The notes under the pieces: model-generated
Databases searched by the model: none
What the model was told of the DNA's origin: nothing
The model's input: only the letters and a program-made list of their open reading frames with translations
Assembly: GCA_002751075.1 (NCBI GenBank)
Contig: NAOQ01000505.1
Coordinates: forward strand, 21,556 to 49,830
Length of the DNA: 28,275 bases
Direction: 5' to 3'
DNA from: Ichthyophonus hoferi
Taxonomy: Eukaryota > Opisthokonta > Ichthyosporea > Ichthyophonida > Ichthyophonidae
Made by a program: the position numbers and the translations under genes
Part shown: positions 20,459 to 28,275 of the stretch, one piece after another
How the letters are laid out: each line of letters starts with the position of its first letter
How positions within the stretch are numbered: position 1 is the first letter of the stretch

Positions 20459-23188
20459 ATGGTGCTCAATGAACCAATTGATTTGACATGCTACATCCAA
20501 TACTGGAATTTGTAAATACACGCTCAAAGCAATGGAAGATTAGATCGCCCACATTATTAATCAGTTGATAAAAACTACTAGGCAAACCTCTGATGACAAT
20601 ATTTATAAACTACAATGTGAAGTGGAGGAAATATACGTTGGCTTCAACACTAATCTAGGTCTCCATATTGGGGAAAGAAAATAGAGGTTGATAATATGGA
20701 GCAGGGTAAGGTAGCATACACAAGAGAAATTACATTGCATATCTATCACGTCATTGTCCATCATTTTTATGATATTTCTGTATGGAGACATACTTACGGA
20801 CCTCGTATACTACATTATTCATTGAAAACTGTTATGTTATTGACAAGACTTCCACATTGCATGAGCTTAGAGATGCCATTATTTTTGGTGGTAAAACATA
20901 TTCGTCTATTTTAGTCCTGGCTCATTTATTGATTATTAGTGAACTATCTCAGCACGAGCTTTAGTAATGATTATTCTGAGTAAGAAGCCGCTAAACCCAA
21001 TAAAAATTACTAGTTAAGAAAAAAATATTGTATCCTATATTTATTGACACACCAAGCTATTTTTTTAGAACATTATATGCAGTTTACAATATAGAGATGC
21101 CAATGACGAAAAACATTTGGATGCTTGTGCTTGGGACATATCTGGTCTGTATTAAGTCGTTTCAAATTGTCATAGAAATAACTCTAGAGATTTAACTATG
21201 GGTTTAAAAATCTTAACGAAAGCCTATTTGGTTCTACCACAATTTGACAGGATACATCCCGCCAACACACTTATTACAGTATATGTGGCTAATTCTATTA
21301 GACTGTAGAACTTATTTTGCATTACCTGTGTAGGTGAGCGTAATTAAAGTTATTATAATTATTTGTATTGGAGATGTATGGTTTTGACTTTACTTTACTT
21401 TCCATATTGATGCTTTTTTTACTGCAATCTGATTTTTAACATTAATAGAATTCTGTGTTCTTGAAGCACAGGGAATCTAAATATGTTTATGTGCAGGAAT
21501 AGAGTTGGTAAATGGTAGGTAATAGAAAAATAATTGGCTATATTTATAATTTATAGACACCATCAAATTGAGTAAAGAGGACAAGGGCCAGAGCAAGAGA
21601 CATGGCGGTCATATCACGAATGTAACTACAAATAGAAGGAACTACTAATAGTAGGATCAGCATCGCTGGGGATGACTTTATCATCTATGCTTGTATGATT
21701 GAGTATGGAGTCGTTGATGGAAAGGGGTACTATGAAAGTAGGCTTGCAGTCTAGGGAAGAACAAAACAAATTGGTATAAATCCATCAAAAAATCAAAGTC
21801 CTAAACATCCAAGTATAGACTTTTATATTAATGTTTGCTACATTCCTTATGTATTGTAGCGATAATTTTAACCAATCAATTTTCAGTTACGTTGGTTGTT
21901 GCCATCGACTTATAATAAGGCTTTCTGCTTAGACATTTAATATTAGGATCTGTAAGATTTTGTTTGGAAGAAAAGATAACTACCATATCTGATTTTTATT
22001 TCAATACTGACATTATGAAAAACATCTGGAAAAGATTATTCGTGTAAAAATTGTAAATATCCCTACAGCTATATCTTTATTGGGGGCGAGTGTGGGAGAA
22101 ACGATATGACAAGTATTATCATCAATATATACTTGAGTGACACAGTCGTGCTTGTGAACCTTGAGCCCATGGGGTTACTTGAGGACACTGAACATATTAA
22201 CTATCATATACGCTGACTGCTGGAGTAACATTTGAAACTCCTTCTCACTGATAACTCTTTGCTCTTGGGATATTGGAATCAGAGTCATAAGCCTATTGAT
22301 GGATGAACGGTTTTTTTTCTCTTTTGGCTTACGATCATATTTATTTGCTGGATAATATTAATATGGTTAGGATGCTGATTATATTAACTTACGTTGAATC
22401 TCTTCATCTTCTGATGATATTTGCTGGGTGTGGGGGTGGGGGTGGGGGATCGCGTGACTCTGTATTTTAAACAAAGTGACAGTGACGACGATAGTTTTTC
22501 CTTGACCGTAATTACTGTCTGCCTCAAAGCGGTTAAACTTAATAGAATCATTGTCAGATTGTAGAATGCTACTAATTGTGTTAGCATATAGGCCATATCA
22601 AGACCGGTTTATTTTGGTTGGTTAAAAATTTGTACGTTTGTCATAATTGCTAAATATGGCTACATAACATTATAGAAAAAGTAACTATAGTTGTGGCTAT
22701 TCAATTAATTAATGCTAGGTTCTGAAGTATTCTATATATATAAAATACTATATTTAGGAAGTATACAAAGGTTCCATCGGAGACAGATTGGGTTCTCTTG
22801 ATTCTACAGTTAGCTGAATAAAGATCATAGTTACACAGTTTTCAACATAAATTCTTCGCTCGCAGTAGTTGGCTGCCACCATAAACATGGACGAGATAAT
22901 TATTACACAGGCTGAAATCGACATAAGTGCCAAACTTCAAAAAATTTGTTCCAAATTTCCAAGGAAATATTGCTGAATCATCTGGTTAAGCACTAACTTA
23001 CATTTAGTCTGCCGACCCCTCGAAGCTCTTACAAATTTAGTACTAGTTCCAAGTTCCAAGAGAGCTTTATACACATTAGGCCTTTTAGTTTCAAGAGATT
23101 TACAGAAAAAAAAGGACTTGATCAAGTGTTTGTCTAATATGTGCTTGGAGATATCTGGGTTTAGCCAGCGATTTAGATAATTTTTAAT
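20459..23188 (-). CDS. Possible multi-exon gene of unknown function (partial chain of small exons)
   Basis: Product not recognised. Segments, 5' to 3' on the minus strand: 23002-23188 (62 open codons, contains RWLNPDISKHILDKHLIKS and GRQTK; acceptor ATTAG, donor GTAAGT), 22393-22518 (YGQGKTIVVTVTLFK, a Pro-His run, SSEDEEIQ; donor GTAAGT), 22189 or 22175-22347 (acceptor TTATCCAG; RSSINRLMTLIPISQEQRV), 21984-22025, 21630-21750 (CKPTFIVPLSINDS), 21423-21476, 21238-21302 (hydrophobic), a segment near 21070-21165 (CPKHKHPNVFRHWHLY), 20798-20828, 20614-20649 and 20459-20502 (donor GTATGT). GT-AG borders and phases can be made to agree throughout. The choices were made by hand in AT-rich DNA, several donors are weak, and no family matches, so part or all may be chance. 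The first three segments are the best supported. Ends unknown; upstream exons may lie beyond 23.2 kb. Confidence 0.3.
22076..22081 (-). terminator. Possible polyadenylation signal after an alternative stop
   Basis: AATAAA on the minus strand, 93 nt past an in-frame TAA at 22175-22177. If the segment at 22189-22347 runs on to that TAA, this could be the 3' end of the unknown gene, and the exon-like pieces below 22.03 kb would belong elsewhere. Confidence 0.2.
22348..22392 (-). other. 45-nt candidate intron
   Basis: GTAAGT donor, a CCTAACC branch-point-like motif, and a TATTATCCAG acceptor, all on the minus strand. Removing it keeps one frame open across 22175-22518. It is far shorter than any CPS intron (244 nt or more), which is either a real difference between genes or a warning against this model. 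Confidence 0.35.
22426..22448 (+). other. G-quadruplex motif
   Basis: Four G-runs: GGG-tgt-GGGGG-t-GGGGG-t-GGGGG. The loops are 3, 1 and 1 nt, a compact and stable pattern. It lies within the candidate exon 22393-22518, where the complementary strand encodes a Pro-His repeat. Confidence 0.7.
22681..22809 (-). repeat. AT-rich dispersed repeat, copy D
   Basis: Read on the minus strand it runs gaatcaagag-aaccc-aatctgt, then ctaaatatag, then gaatacttcagaacctagca, then aactatagttac, in the same order as copies C and B. It lies about 20 kb from the other copies, in an intron-like interval between two coding-like segments. Confidence 0.45.
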
Positions 23189-23249
23189 CTAATTACCTAT
23201 AACAGTACCTAATTAACTACTCTTTCAGCTCGACCTTCTCTATTTATTT

Positions 23250-23548
23250 ATTCACTGCAATATTATACATCGATATAAGGTTATTCGTTTTAAAAGCACC
23301 ACAATAACAAAATACCATTCTAGTGCCTTGCGTTGATTTGATAACCGAATCACAATGCAATAATTACTCCAAGAAATCTCAGCTAGAGCAATCCAGGTTG
23401 ATTTTCCACACTTTTTTTTTTGGCAAATTCTTTGAAAGTTCAAGCTGTGTATAGTAATTGAACGTAAAATGCTATATATTATGTTTTCTGATGTAGATGG
23501 CGAAGATCCATACATTATATGATCAATATAAACGTAGTTAGTATGCAA
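23250..23548 (-). mobile_element. Shorter relative of the Merlin-like element, internally deleted
   Basis: An open stretch ending at TGA (23252-23254) reads SENIIYSILRS, CQKKKCGKSTW and SNYCIVIRL, which fits a Merlin-type N-terminus with a zinc-binding Cys pattern. Its DNA at 23340-23372 matches 24762-24795 and its 3' part (23252-23325) matches 24091-24165, without the roughly 600 bp that carries the helix-turn-helix block in the larger copy. That is the structure of an internally deleted, non-autonomous copy. A TACTAAC motif and a CAG at 23488-23490 could also make 23354-23487 an exon, which is less likely. Confidence 0.35.
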
Positions 23549-24049
23549 GCATCAGAAAGATGGGAGGTAAACCACTATATAAAATTGTAAAACTTTCCAA
23601 TATTTCAATATTGATGTTTTGTAAAACTTTAGTATATATATATATATTCAACTAAATTACACTATGGGTGTAAGTGAGTATATACATTCTACCACCAGAG
23701 TACCTCTCTCCATTCCAAGAGCACTTTATACTCGTATGAATTAATTATGACTAAATCATTAAATAAATAAAAAACTATTTTTTTTTTCAGTATATTCTTA
23801 GAAACATTTAGTTTTCATTAAAATTAAAAAGTTTGAACAATTGTCAATTCTATTTTAATCTAGATATGTTTGAAATAGTTATTACATTTATGTTACGCAA
23901 GCTACCTGAGAAACAACAGTACGGAGAACCTAGAAAGTTAGAGATTTCCAGCATAAAATCATATTCATGATGATATGTAATTACTACTTCACAAAAAACA
24001 GCATATAGTAACAGCAACTACTCGTCATATAATGCGATATTCCGCTAAT

Positions 24050-24960
24050 ATCTATAAAAACTTGGTAGAGAGATTCACTTTATATTGCAGCTCACTGCAA
24101 TAATATATATCGCTACAAGGTTGTTTGCTTTACACTCATTACAACAATAAAATATTATTTTAGTAGTAGTCTGACCGGAAAAGTAGGGATTAAAGCTACT
24201 ATAGGCTATACCAGGTACGATAGTTTTAAATAGAAGTATTTAAGGGTTTGGTGACATGCTAAATTAAGAAATACTAGGCACATAACAGAGCACATACATA
24301 TAATCGCAGACCTATGCCATTGGTTGGTTTAATTTTGATCGATCATCTTGGATTGCCATTTAATACCAACAAATTGAACAAACTCTTCTTCCAGACTATA
24401 TGTGCTATTAATTGCTAATAGTAATAGATAATTTTAGCTATTTAAGAAAATACCTAAAGGAATTAAACATCCCTGTTTTAACACCATCTTTATCTATCCC
24501 ATGACAATGGATTCCCTACTAGATCACTTAGGATTCTCTGGACCACCAAGAAATAACTGGCTGCCCAACTAACTGTGTTCCTAGTCATATCAATCTTGTA
24601 GGCATAGTCCTCAACTTCTGCTGATTTGTTTTTATAATAAAAGTATGTCTTAGCCTATCTGTACACCATATAAGTAAAGGGGACGTTTAAACACCCCTTA
24701 ATTCGGTATTAACTCTCTTTCTAAACGAATATAAGTCACAGGGACACAACTGTCTCTTATTATTTCCAACTGAATCACAACGCAATAATATTTATGTCAA
24801 GTCCGCAATTCAACAACTACATTATATTTTACCGTAGTTGAAAATAAAAACTGTGACAACTAAATAAAACACAAACACCATCAATTTACCCTTAGACTCT
24901 ATTGTCATCTTTTGAGACACAAGTTTTTGAGTACACTAATGATTCATAGAGGAATGCTTT
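24050..24960 (-). mobile_element. Decayed Merlin-like (IS1016-type) DNA transposon, larger copy
   Basis: Pieces of a transposase read on the minus strand in several frames. Near 24900-24960 there is FLYESLVYSKTC, like the Merlin N-terminus before its cysteine motif. At about 24520-24650 an open stretch of 50 codons has EVEDYAYKIDMTRNTVSW, then ASYF and GNP, matching the helix-turn-helix block of Merlin proteins (NTV, W, Y, then NP). At about 24385 GRRVCSICW resembles the GRRV-xxx-W motif before the catalytic core. At least three TAA or TAG codons and frame changes interrupt it, so it is dead. No terminal inverted repeats or target duplications could be fixed, so the ends are approximate. The family call is from memory of motifs, not a search. 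Confidence 0.4.
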
Positions 24961-25741
24961 TTCAAATGAAATTTTTTATCTTTTTGCTATCCAGTGTTAG
25001 GCCATTATATTGCAATTATTATTATTTATCAATACCAAAGTACTTAAAGTATTTTTATGTAAGTATTAAATAAAAGCAACACATTGAAAATGAAATGCAT
25101 ACAGTTAACAAGTATTTATTAACTTTTTTATAGTCAGAGAAAAATACCTTATAGAGAAAGTAAAGAAATTCAACCTGCAAAAAATTCAAAAACGTCTTCC
25201 GGTAAACTGATATTTAGACAAAAAGAAATGGTTCCAACAATGCATACAAATATTTGTTATAGAATGATTGGATAATGTGTAAGAACAGGGACAATTTGAT
25301 TTCATCCAATACGATCGCGGCCGCAAAAAAATGGCAAATTATTTAGCCAGACATATCGAGGTAGGCAAATTAAAAATAAATTTGACGGTCTTGAAACAGT
25401 TATTTAGCGCCTAAATTGCCTATATGTATAAATAAATATTTTTTCTTTATAAAAAAAAAAAATGAAAACAAAAAAATTATTATTTTTACGCTTCTAAGCA
25501 CAGAAGAGGAAGCAGTGGTTTTCTAAAGGAGGCATGAAGTTTTTTTCTTACAATGCTTGTGCAGCCTTGTCATGTTTAGCTTAGAGTATATGTTCTGGAA
25601 TATTATAGTTTCAAAATTAAAAAAAAACCCCCAAGCAAGGGTTTTGGAGCAAAAGCCCCCGAGAGTGAAAAAAAGGTTTCAAAAGGGAATGAAATCGCAG
25701 TTTTCGTGTTGTTCCCTAATTAAATTTACCGCGCCCTGAGC
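24961..25741. other. Unassigned AT-rich stretch
   Basis: On the minus strand 25202-25322 is open for about 36 codons (VLDEIKLSLFLH, then YALLEPFLF) and the frame continues after one TAA through a 27-nt block bounded by TTTGCAG and GTATTT (25149-25175). It could be a decayed coding piece or chance. A NotI-type octamer GCGGCCGC lies at 25317-25324. At about 25626-25647 AAAACCC and GGGTTTT can form a 7-bp hairpin. Confidence 0.3.
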
Positions 25742-26005
25742 CCAATTTTCGATTGATTTAAAAACATTAGCCAATCAGTGCACTTTGGTTAGCCCTTGTT
25801 CTTTACATTTACCAATGATTGTTATCCCCAATAATGATACGACGTTAATATTTCGAAACGTCAAGTCATCAAAATATTCAAGTATGATTGGTCCTTTCCA
25901 CATGACGTCATTGCAGCAGCAAGCAGACAGACCAATTCAAGGCGTTTGTATTATGTTTCAGTATAATATTGATTTCAACGCATCAGGATTGAGGGTGCGA
26001 TTGGT
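25742..26005. promoter_or_regulatory. Promoter-like cluster: seven CCAAT boxes and a perfect CRE
   Basis: CCAAT on the plus strand at 25742-25746, 25771-25775, 25812-25816, 25828-25832 and 25932-25936; on the minus strand (ATTGG) at 25887-25891 and 26000-26004. The palindrome TGACGTCA, the full cAMP-response element bound by CREB/ATF factors, is at 25903-25910. Seven NF-Y-type sites in 263 bp, in both orientations, with a CRE is far from what AT-rich spacer would give. The stretch is also less AT-rich and holds several CpG. It lies just before the tentative plus-strand ATG at 26016 and could serve a minus-strand gene too. Confidence 0.45.
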
Positions 26006-26015
26006 CTCCTGTACA

Positions 26016-26562
26016 ATGAAGTCGGCACGGTAACACGCGGACCATCTCAAGTAGTTTATTATAGACTTTCGTAGGTATTTTGTAAAGGTATTTCTCAAGG
26101 TATTTCATTGTTTACCTGTTTAACTATTTAAAGATATAAACATGTAAACTCATTAAACTCATTGGTAAGCTTAAGGAGTCAACTTTGGTAAAATAATGCG
26201 TGGGCATTAAAGAAGCATTTCTGCATTGCATAAAGGACCAGTTTCACAAAATATAAAGTGTATTTATGCAGTTGAAGATTATACTTGCTAGTGTAAGTGT
26301 AAACCAACATCCAGGCGTAAGTCCAGTTAGCAACTATTAACATTATTATTACCACTCTAGTGGTCAATAACTTACAAGGGTAAATTGATAAGATATTTTT
26401 AAATAACAATAGCGTGACTTCTAAATTCTAAACCAAAATGAAATGAAATATGATCTAGAATCAAAGCATCGGGATCAACAGGCAGTCAAAGCACTGTGGA
26501 CTCTCCATTGGAAGATCAACCGATGAACGTTGATCATAACATTACAATCAAACTAAGCACAT
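26016..26562 (+). CDS. Possible start of an unknown plus-strand gene (two candidate exons)
   Basis: Candidate exon 1 is 26016-26029, ATG AAG TCG GCA CG, then a GTAACA donor, directly after the CCAAT/CRE cluster and in a fair context (ACAATGA). Candidate exon 2 begins at 26459 after TGATCTAG, keeps the frame and reads RIKASGSTGSQSTVDSPLE and then DQPMNVDHN, ending at a GTACGT donor (26563). A TTCTAAAC branch-like motif lies upstream, but the pyrimidine tract is poor. A later exon-like piece at 27584-27630 (MQKQVQENDKEDLAC, donor GTAACC) may belong to the same gene, but the exons between were not resolved. The acidic, Ser-rich peptide matches no family I know. Confidence 0.25.
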
Positions 26563-26569
26563 GTACGTT

Positions 26570-27583
26570 TTCTATTATTCTTTTTACGTTGAGGCTGGCT
26601 CACCACATACATACCATTAATATGATTAACCAATACAGGGTTTACCAATTGGTAATATTTAAGAAAAAAGATATCCATCTATTTTTACACATACATTCTT
26701 AAAATAATTAAGGCAAATTATGGTATACAGTTGAAATATATGTAGGAAAATATTTTATGTCCTATGCATATAATTGGTATAGGCCAATTTCCCGTTGACC
26801 AGTCATTTGAACTTGCTAGACTATCACCTGCATTTTAACATTCAAAAAAATCCGTATATTTATAGTACGAACCAAATCTCATGAATAATTGTTTCAGATT
26901 TGGCGAGACATTACTTCTTCAAGTAATAAGTAATAATAGAGTACAAAAAAAAAAGTAATAGCAAAGAATAAAAAAAATAATAAGTAATAGCAAAGAATAA
27001 AAAAAAAAAATAATAGTTAAAAAAAGTTATAGAGAGGAGCGAAAGCCATAAACGCCAATTTTAGTGTGTGGAAGAGCCCAAAATTAACCAAGTAAATTTT
27101 CGTACATCAATACAAGAGCAAGAGCAAATAAAATATTCAGGTAAATAATAATACAAAGAGCAACTGGTATCTATTGGATCATAAAACATTTGCCAAAATC
27201 CATAGTAAAAACATGTAGAAGTATATAGCGAGTTCATTGTTTTTATTATTATTTTATGTTATTAATTCTTACAAATTCCCATTAATATATTATATACAAA
27301 CACAGGATTATATATATTCTAGAAGAGACCAACTACCAGTTACCAAGACTACCACTAACACTAACATTTAGGTTTCCTTTTCTAGTATCAAAACAGTGTA
27401 TAGAATAGGAAGTACAATATATATATATATATATGTAGACACAGTATTGTTCTCATGATCTATCTTACATAGTAACGGTAATTCAGCGGCCATAAACCCA
27501 TACACGGTTGACCCACCGTTGCTATACAGCCCTTCATACCCTTTATTTGCCTAAAATATGAGTGAGATTTTAAGTGTACACAG
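26570..27583. other. Low-complexity AT-rich stretch
   Basis: Contains A-runs, TA runs (27418-27433) and the tandem duplication noted separately. One 27-nt block at about 27071-27097 (VEEPKINQ in one frame, between TTTTAG and GTAAAT) is exon-like but too short to call. Confidence 0.4.
26946..27013 (+). repeat. A-rich tandem duplication
   Basis: Two near copies of aagtaatagcaaagaataaa followed by A-runs, at about 26955-26978 and 26981-27008. Probably slippage in a low-complexity tract. Confidence 0.7.
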
Positions 27584-27630
27584 CATGCAAAAACAGGTCC
27601 AAGAGAATGACAAAGAGGACCTTGCCTGTG
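27584..27630 (+). CDS. Isolated exon-like segment
   Basis: Acceptor GTACACAG before 27584, with CTAAAAT about 30 nt upstream. It has 15 open codons of charged, polar sequence (MQKQVQENDKEDLAC) and a donor GTAACC at 27631. It may be a downstream exon of the tentative gene starting at 26016. The window ends before this can be followed. Confidence 0.2.
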
Positions 27631-27639
27631 GTAACCTCC

Positions 27640-27870
27640 CCCTACCCCCCCACTCCCCTCTTTTCTTTTTCTTTCTTCCCCTCTTTATTTGTCATTCTTT
27701 TCTTCTCTATATGCCTTTTTGTATTTGTATTTTGGTTTTAAAGAAAGTATATACAGGCAAATGAAAATGCGTTTAGCAAGTCGGTCGGTTTGTCTCTCTT
27801 TCTCTATTTATCTATCTTTATTTCTCTATCTATCTTCCTCTCCCTCTCCCCCTCTCTACCTCCCTCTCTA
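27640..27870 (+). repeat. Long pyrimidine-rich tract
   Basis: C/T-dominated sequence with tctctatc-like units, broken at about 27720-27790. Open frames across it (Ser, Leu, Pro and Phe runs) come from composition. Such tracts can form triplex DNA. Confidence 0.7.
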
Positions 27871-28196
27871 CCTGTACCTTCCTACAGTGCATCCTTTAAG
27901 GTGCCCTTCCCACCCTTCTTGCATCTTCTTAATCCTTCTGTTGTTTCTCAAAAGTTAGATATTTATATATTATATACACCTATAGATTCCTATAGATTCC
28001 TATATTCGTGTTTATAAACATACTTGGGCCTGTAGCTGCCAATGCACCCATACATTAAACACAGTTTTTCCATTAGTATGTATGTAGGTGTATAAAGTGG
28101 TACATGTGTAGGCGTAAGTAGACAAGGGGAATGGTGTTACTATCTAGCTGGCCAATATATATTTTTGCTAAATGTTTTCATAGGATTTTAATTTTT

Positions 28197-28275
28197 TGTT
28201 ATTATTATTAGTATTATTATTTATATTATTATTATTATTATTATTATTATGATTATATTATGATTATTATTATTA
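28197..28275 (+). repeat. ATT microsatellite at the window edge
   Basis: Imperfect (ATT)n with scattered changes (gtatt, gatta) from about 28197 to the last base; it continues past the window. Confidence 0.9.

Noticed and set aside
20782-20964. 60-codon plus-strand frame starting at ATG (METYLRTSYTTLFIENCYV and onward)
   Set aside because: It overlaps a minus-strand segment with good splice borders and has no upstream or downstream partner.
23354-23487. Host exon joined to 23002-23188
   Set aside because: Phase fits, but the peptide looks like a transposase N-terminus and its edge is shared with the second repeat copy.
25317-25324. GCGGCCGC as cloning-vector remnant
   Set aside because: No linker or vector sequence surrounds it; a chance or natural CpG-rich octamer is the simpler reading.
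3697-25325. Reassignment of TAA/TAG to glutamine, suggested by several frames that stay open past TAA or TAG
   Set aside because: The CPS exons hold dozens of Gln codons, all CAA or CAG, and no internal TAA or TAG. The other cases lie in decayed transposon DNA or uncertain segments.
25785-26033. 82-codon plus-strand frame through the CCAAT/CRE region
   Set aside because: It starts at TTG and the bases are better explained as promoter; only its last five codons are kept as a candidate first exon.
27689-28017. Plus-strand frames of 75-89 codons rich in Ser, Leu, Pro and Phe
   Set aside because: They are translations of the pyrimidine tract in more than one frame, with no start or splice support.

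Overview
This window looks like an AT-rich nuclear contig from a eukaryote. The likeliest source is an invertebrate animal or a close relative of animals, but the sequence does not settle this. The signs are a 21-exon gene with GT-AG introns of about 240-1080 bp, a nuclear-type tRNA-Val with A and B boxes and a pol III T-run, many AT-rich dispersed repeats and microsatellites, and one run of Ns.

The dominant feature is one complete minus-strand gene from the ATG at 19145 to the TAG at 3751. I rebuilt it exon by exon and every splice phase agrees. It encodes a fused carbamoyl-phosphate synthetase of about 1527 residues: a mitochondrial-type presequence, the CarA-like small part with a glutamine amidotransferase, two ATP-grasp halves, and a C-terminal MGS-like domain. 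It ends there, with no dihydroorotase or aspartate transcarbamoylase, so it is a CPS I/III-type enzyme and not CAD. The glutaminase triad is present (Cys304, His388, Glu390), as in glutamine-using CPS III. The residues that hold N-acetylglutamate in human CPS1 are almost all replaced. That combination is the most interesting point in the window.

Region by region. 1-2950: gene-poor, with copies of an AT-rich dispersed repeat. 2964-3036: tRNA-Val(UAC) on the minus strand. 3.4-19.15 kb: the CPS gene; its intron 2 carries a 371-base assembly gap (17768-18138) whose two flanks are the same 74 bases. 19.15-20.45 kb: no gene seen, possible CPS promoter. 20.46-23.19 kb: a minus-strand chain of small exon-like segments with matching phases, product not recognised, low confidence. 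23.25-24.96 kb: two decayed minus-strand pieces that resemble a Merlin (IS1016-like) DNA transposase, one apparently an internally deleted relative of the other. 25.74-26.01 kb: a cluster of CCAAT boxes with a perfect CRE, probably a promoter. 26.02 kb to the end: a tentative plus-strand gene start, then low-complexity DNA, a long pyrimidine tract and an ATT microsatellite at the window edge.

How they fit together: the CPS would make carbamoyl phosphate in mitochondria for citrulline and arginine synthesis. The other items are neighbours with no visible functional link to it.
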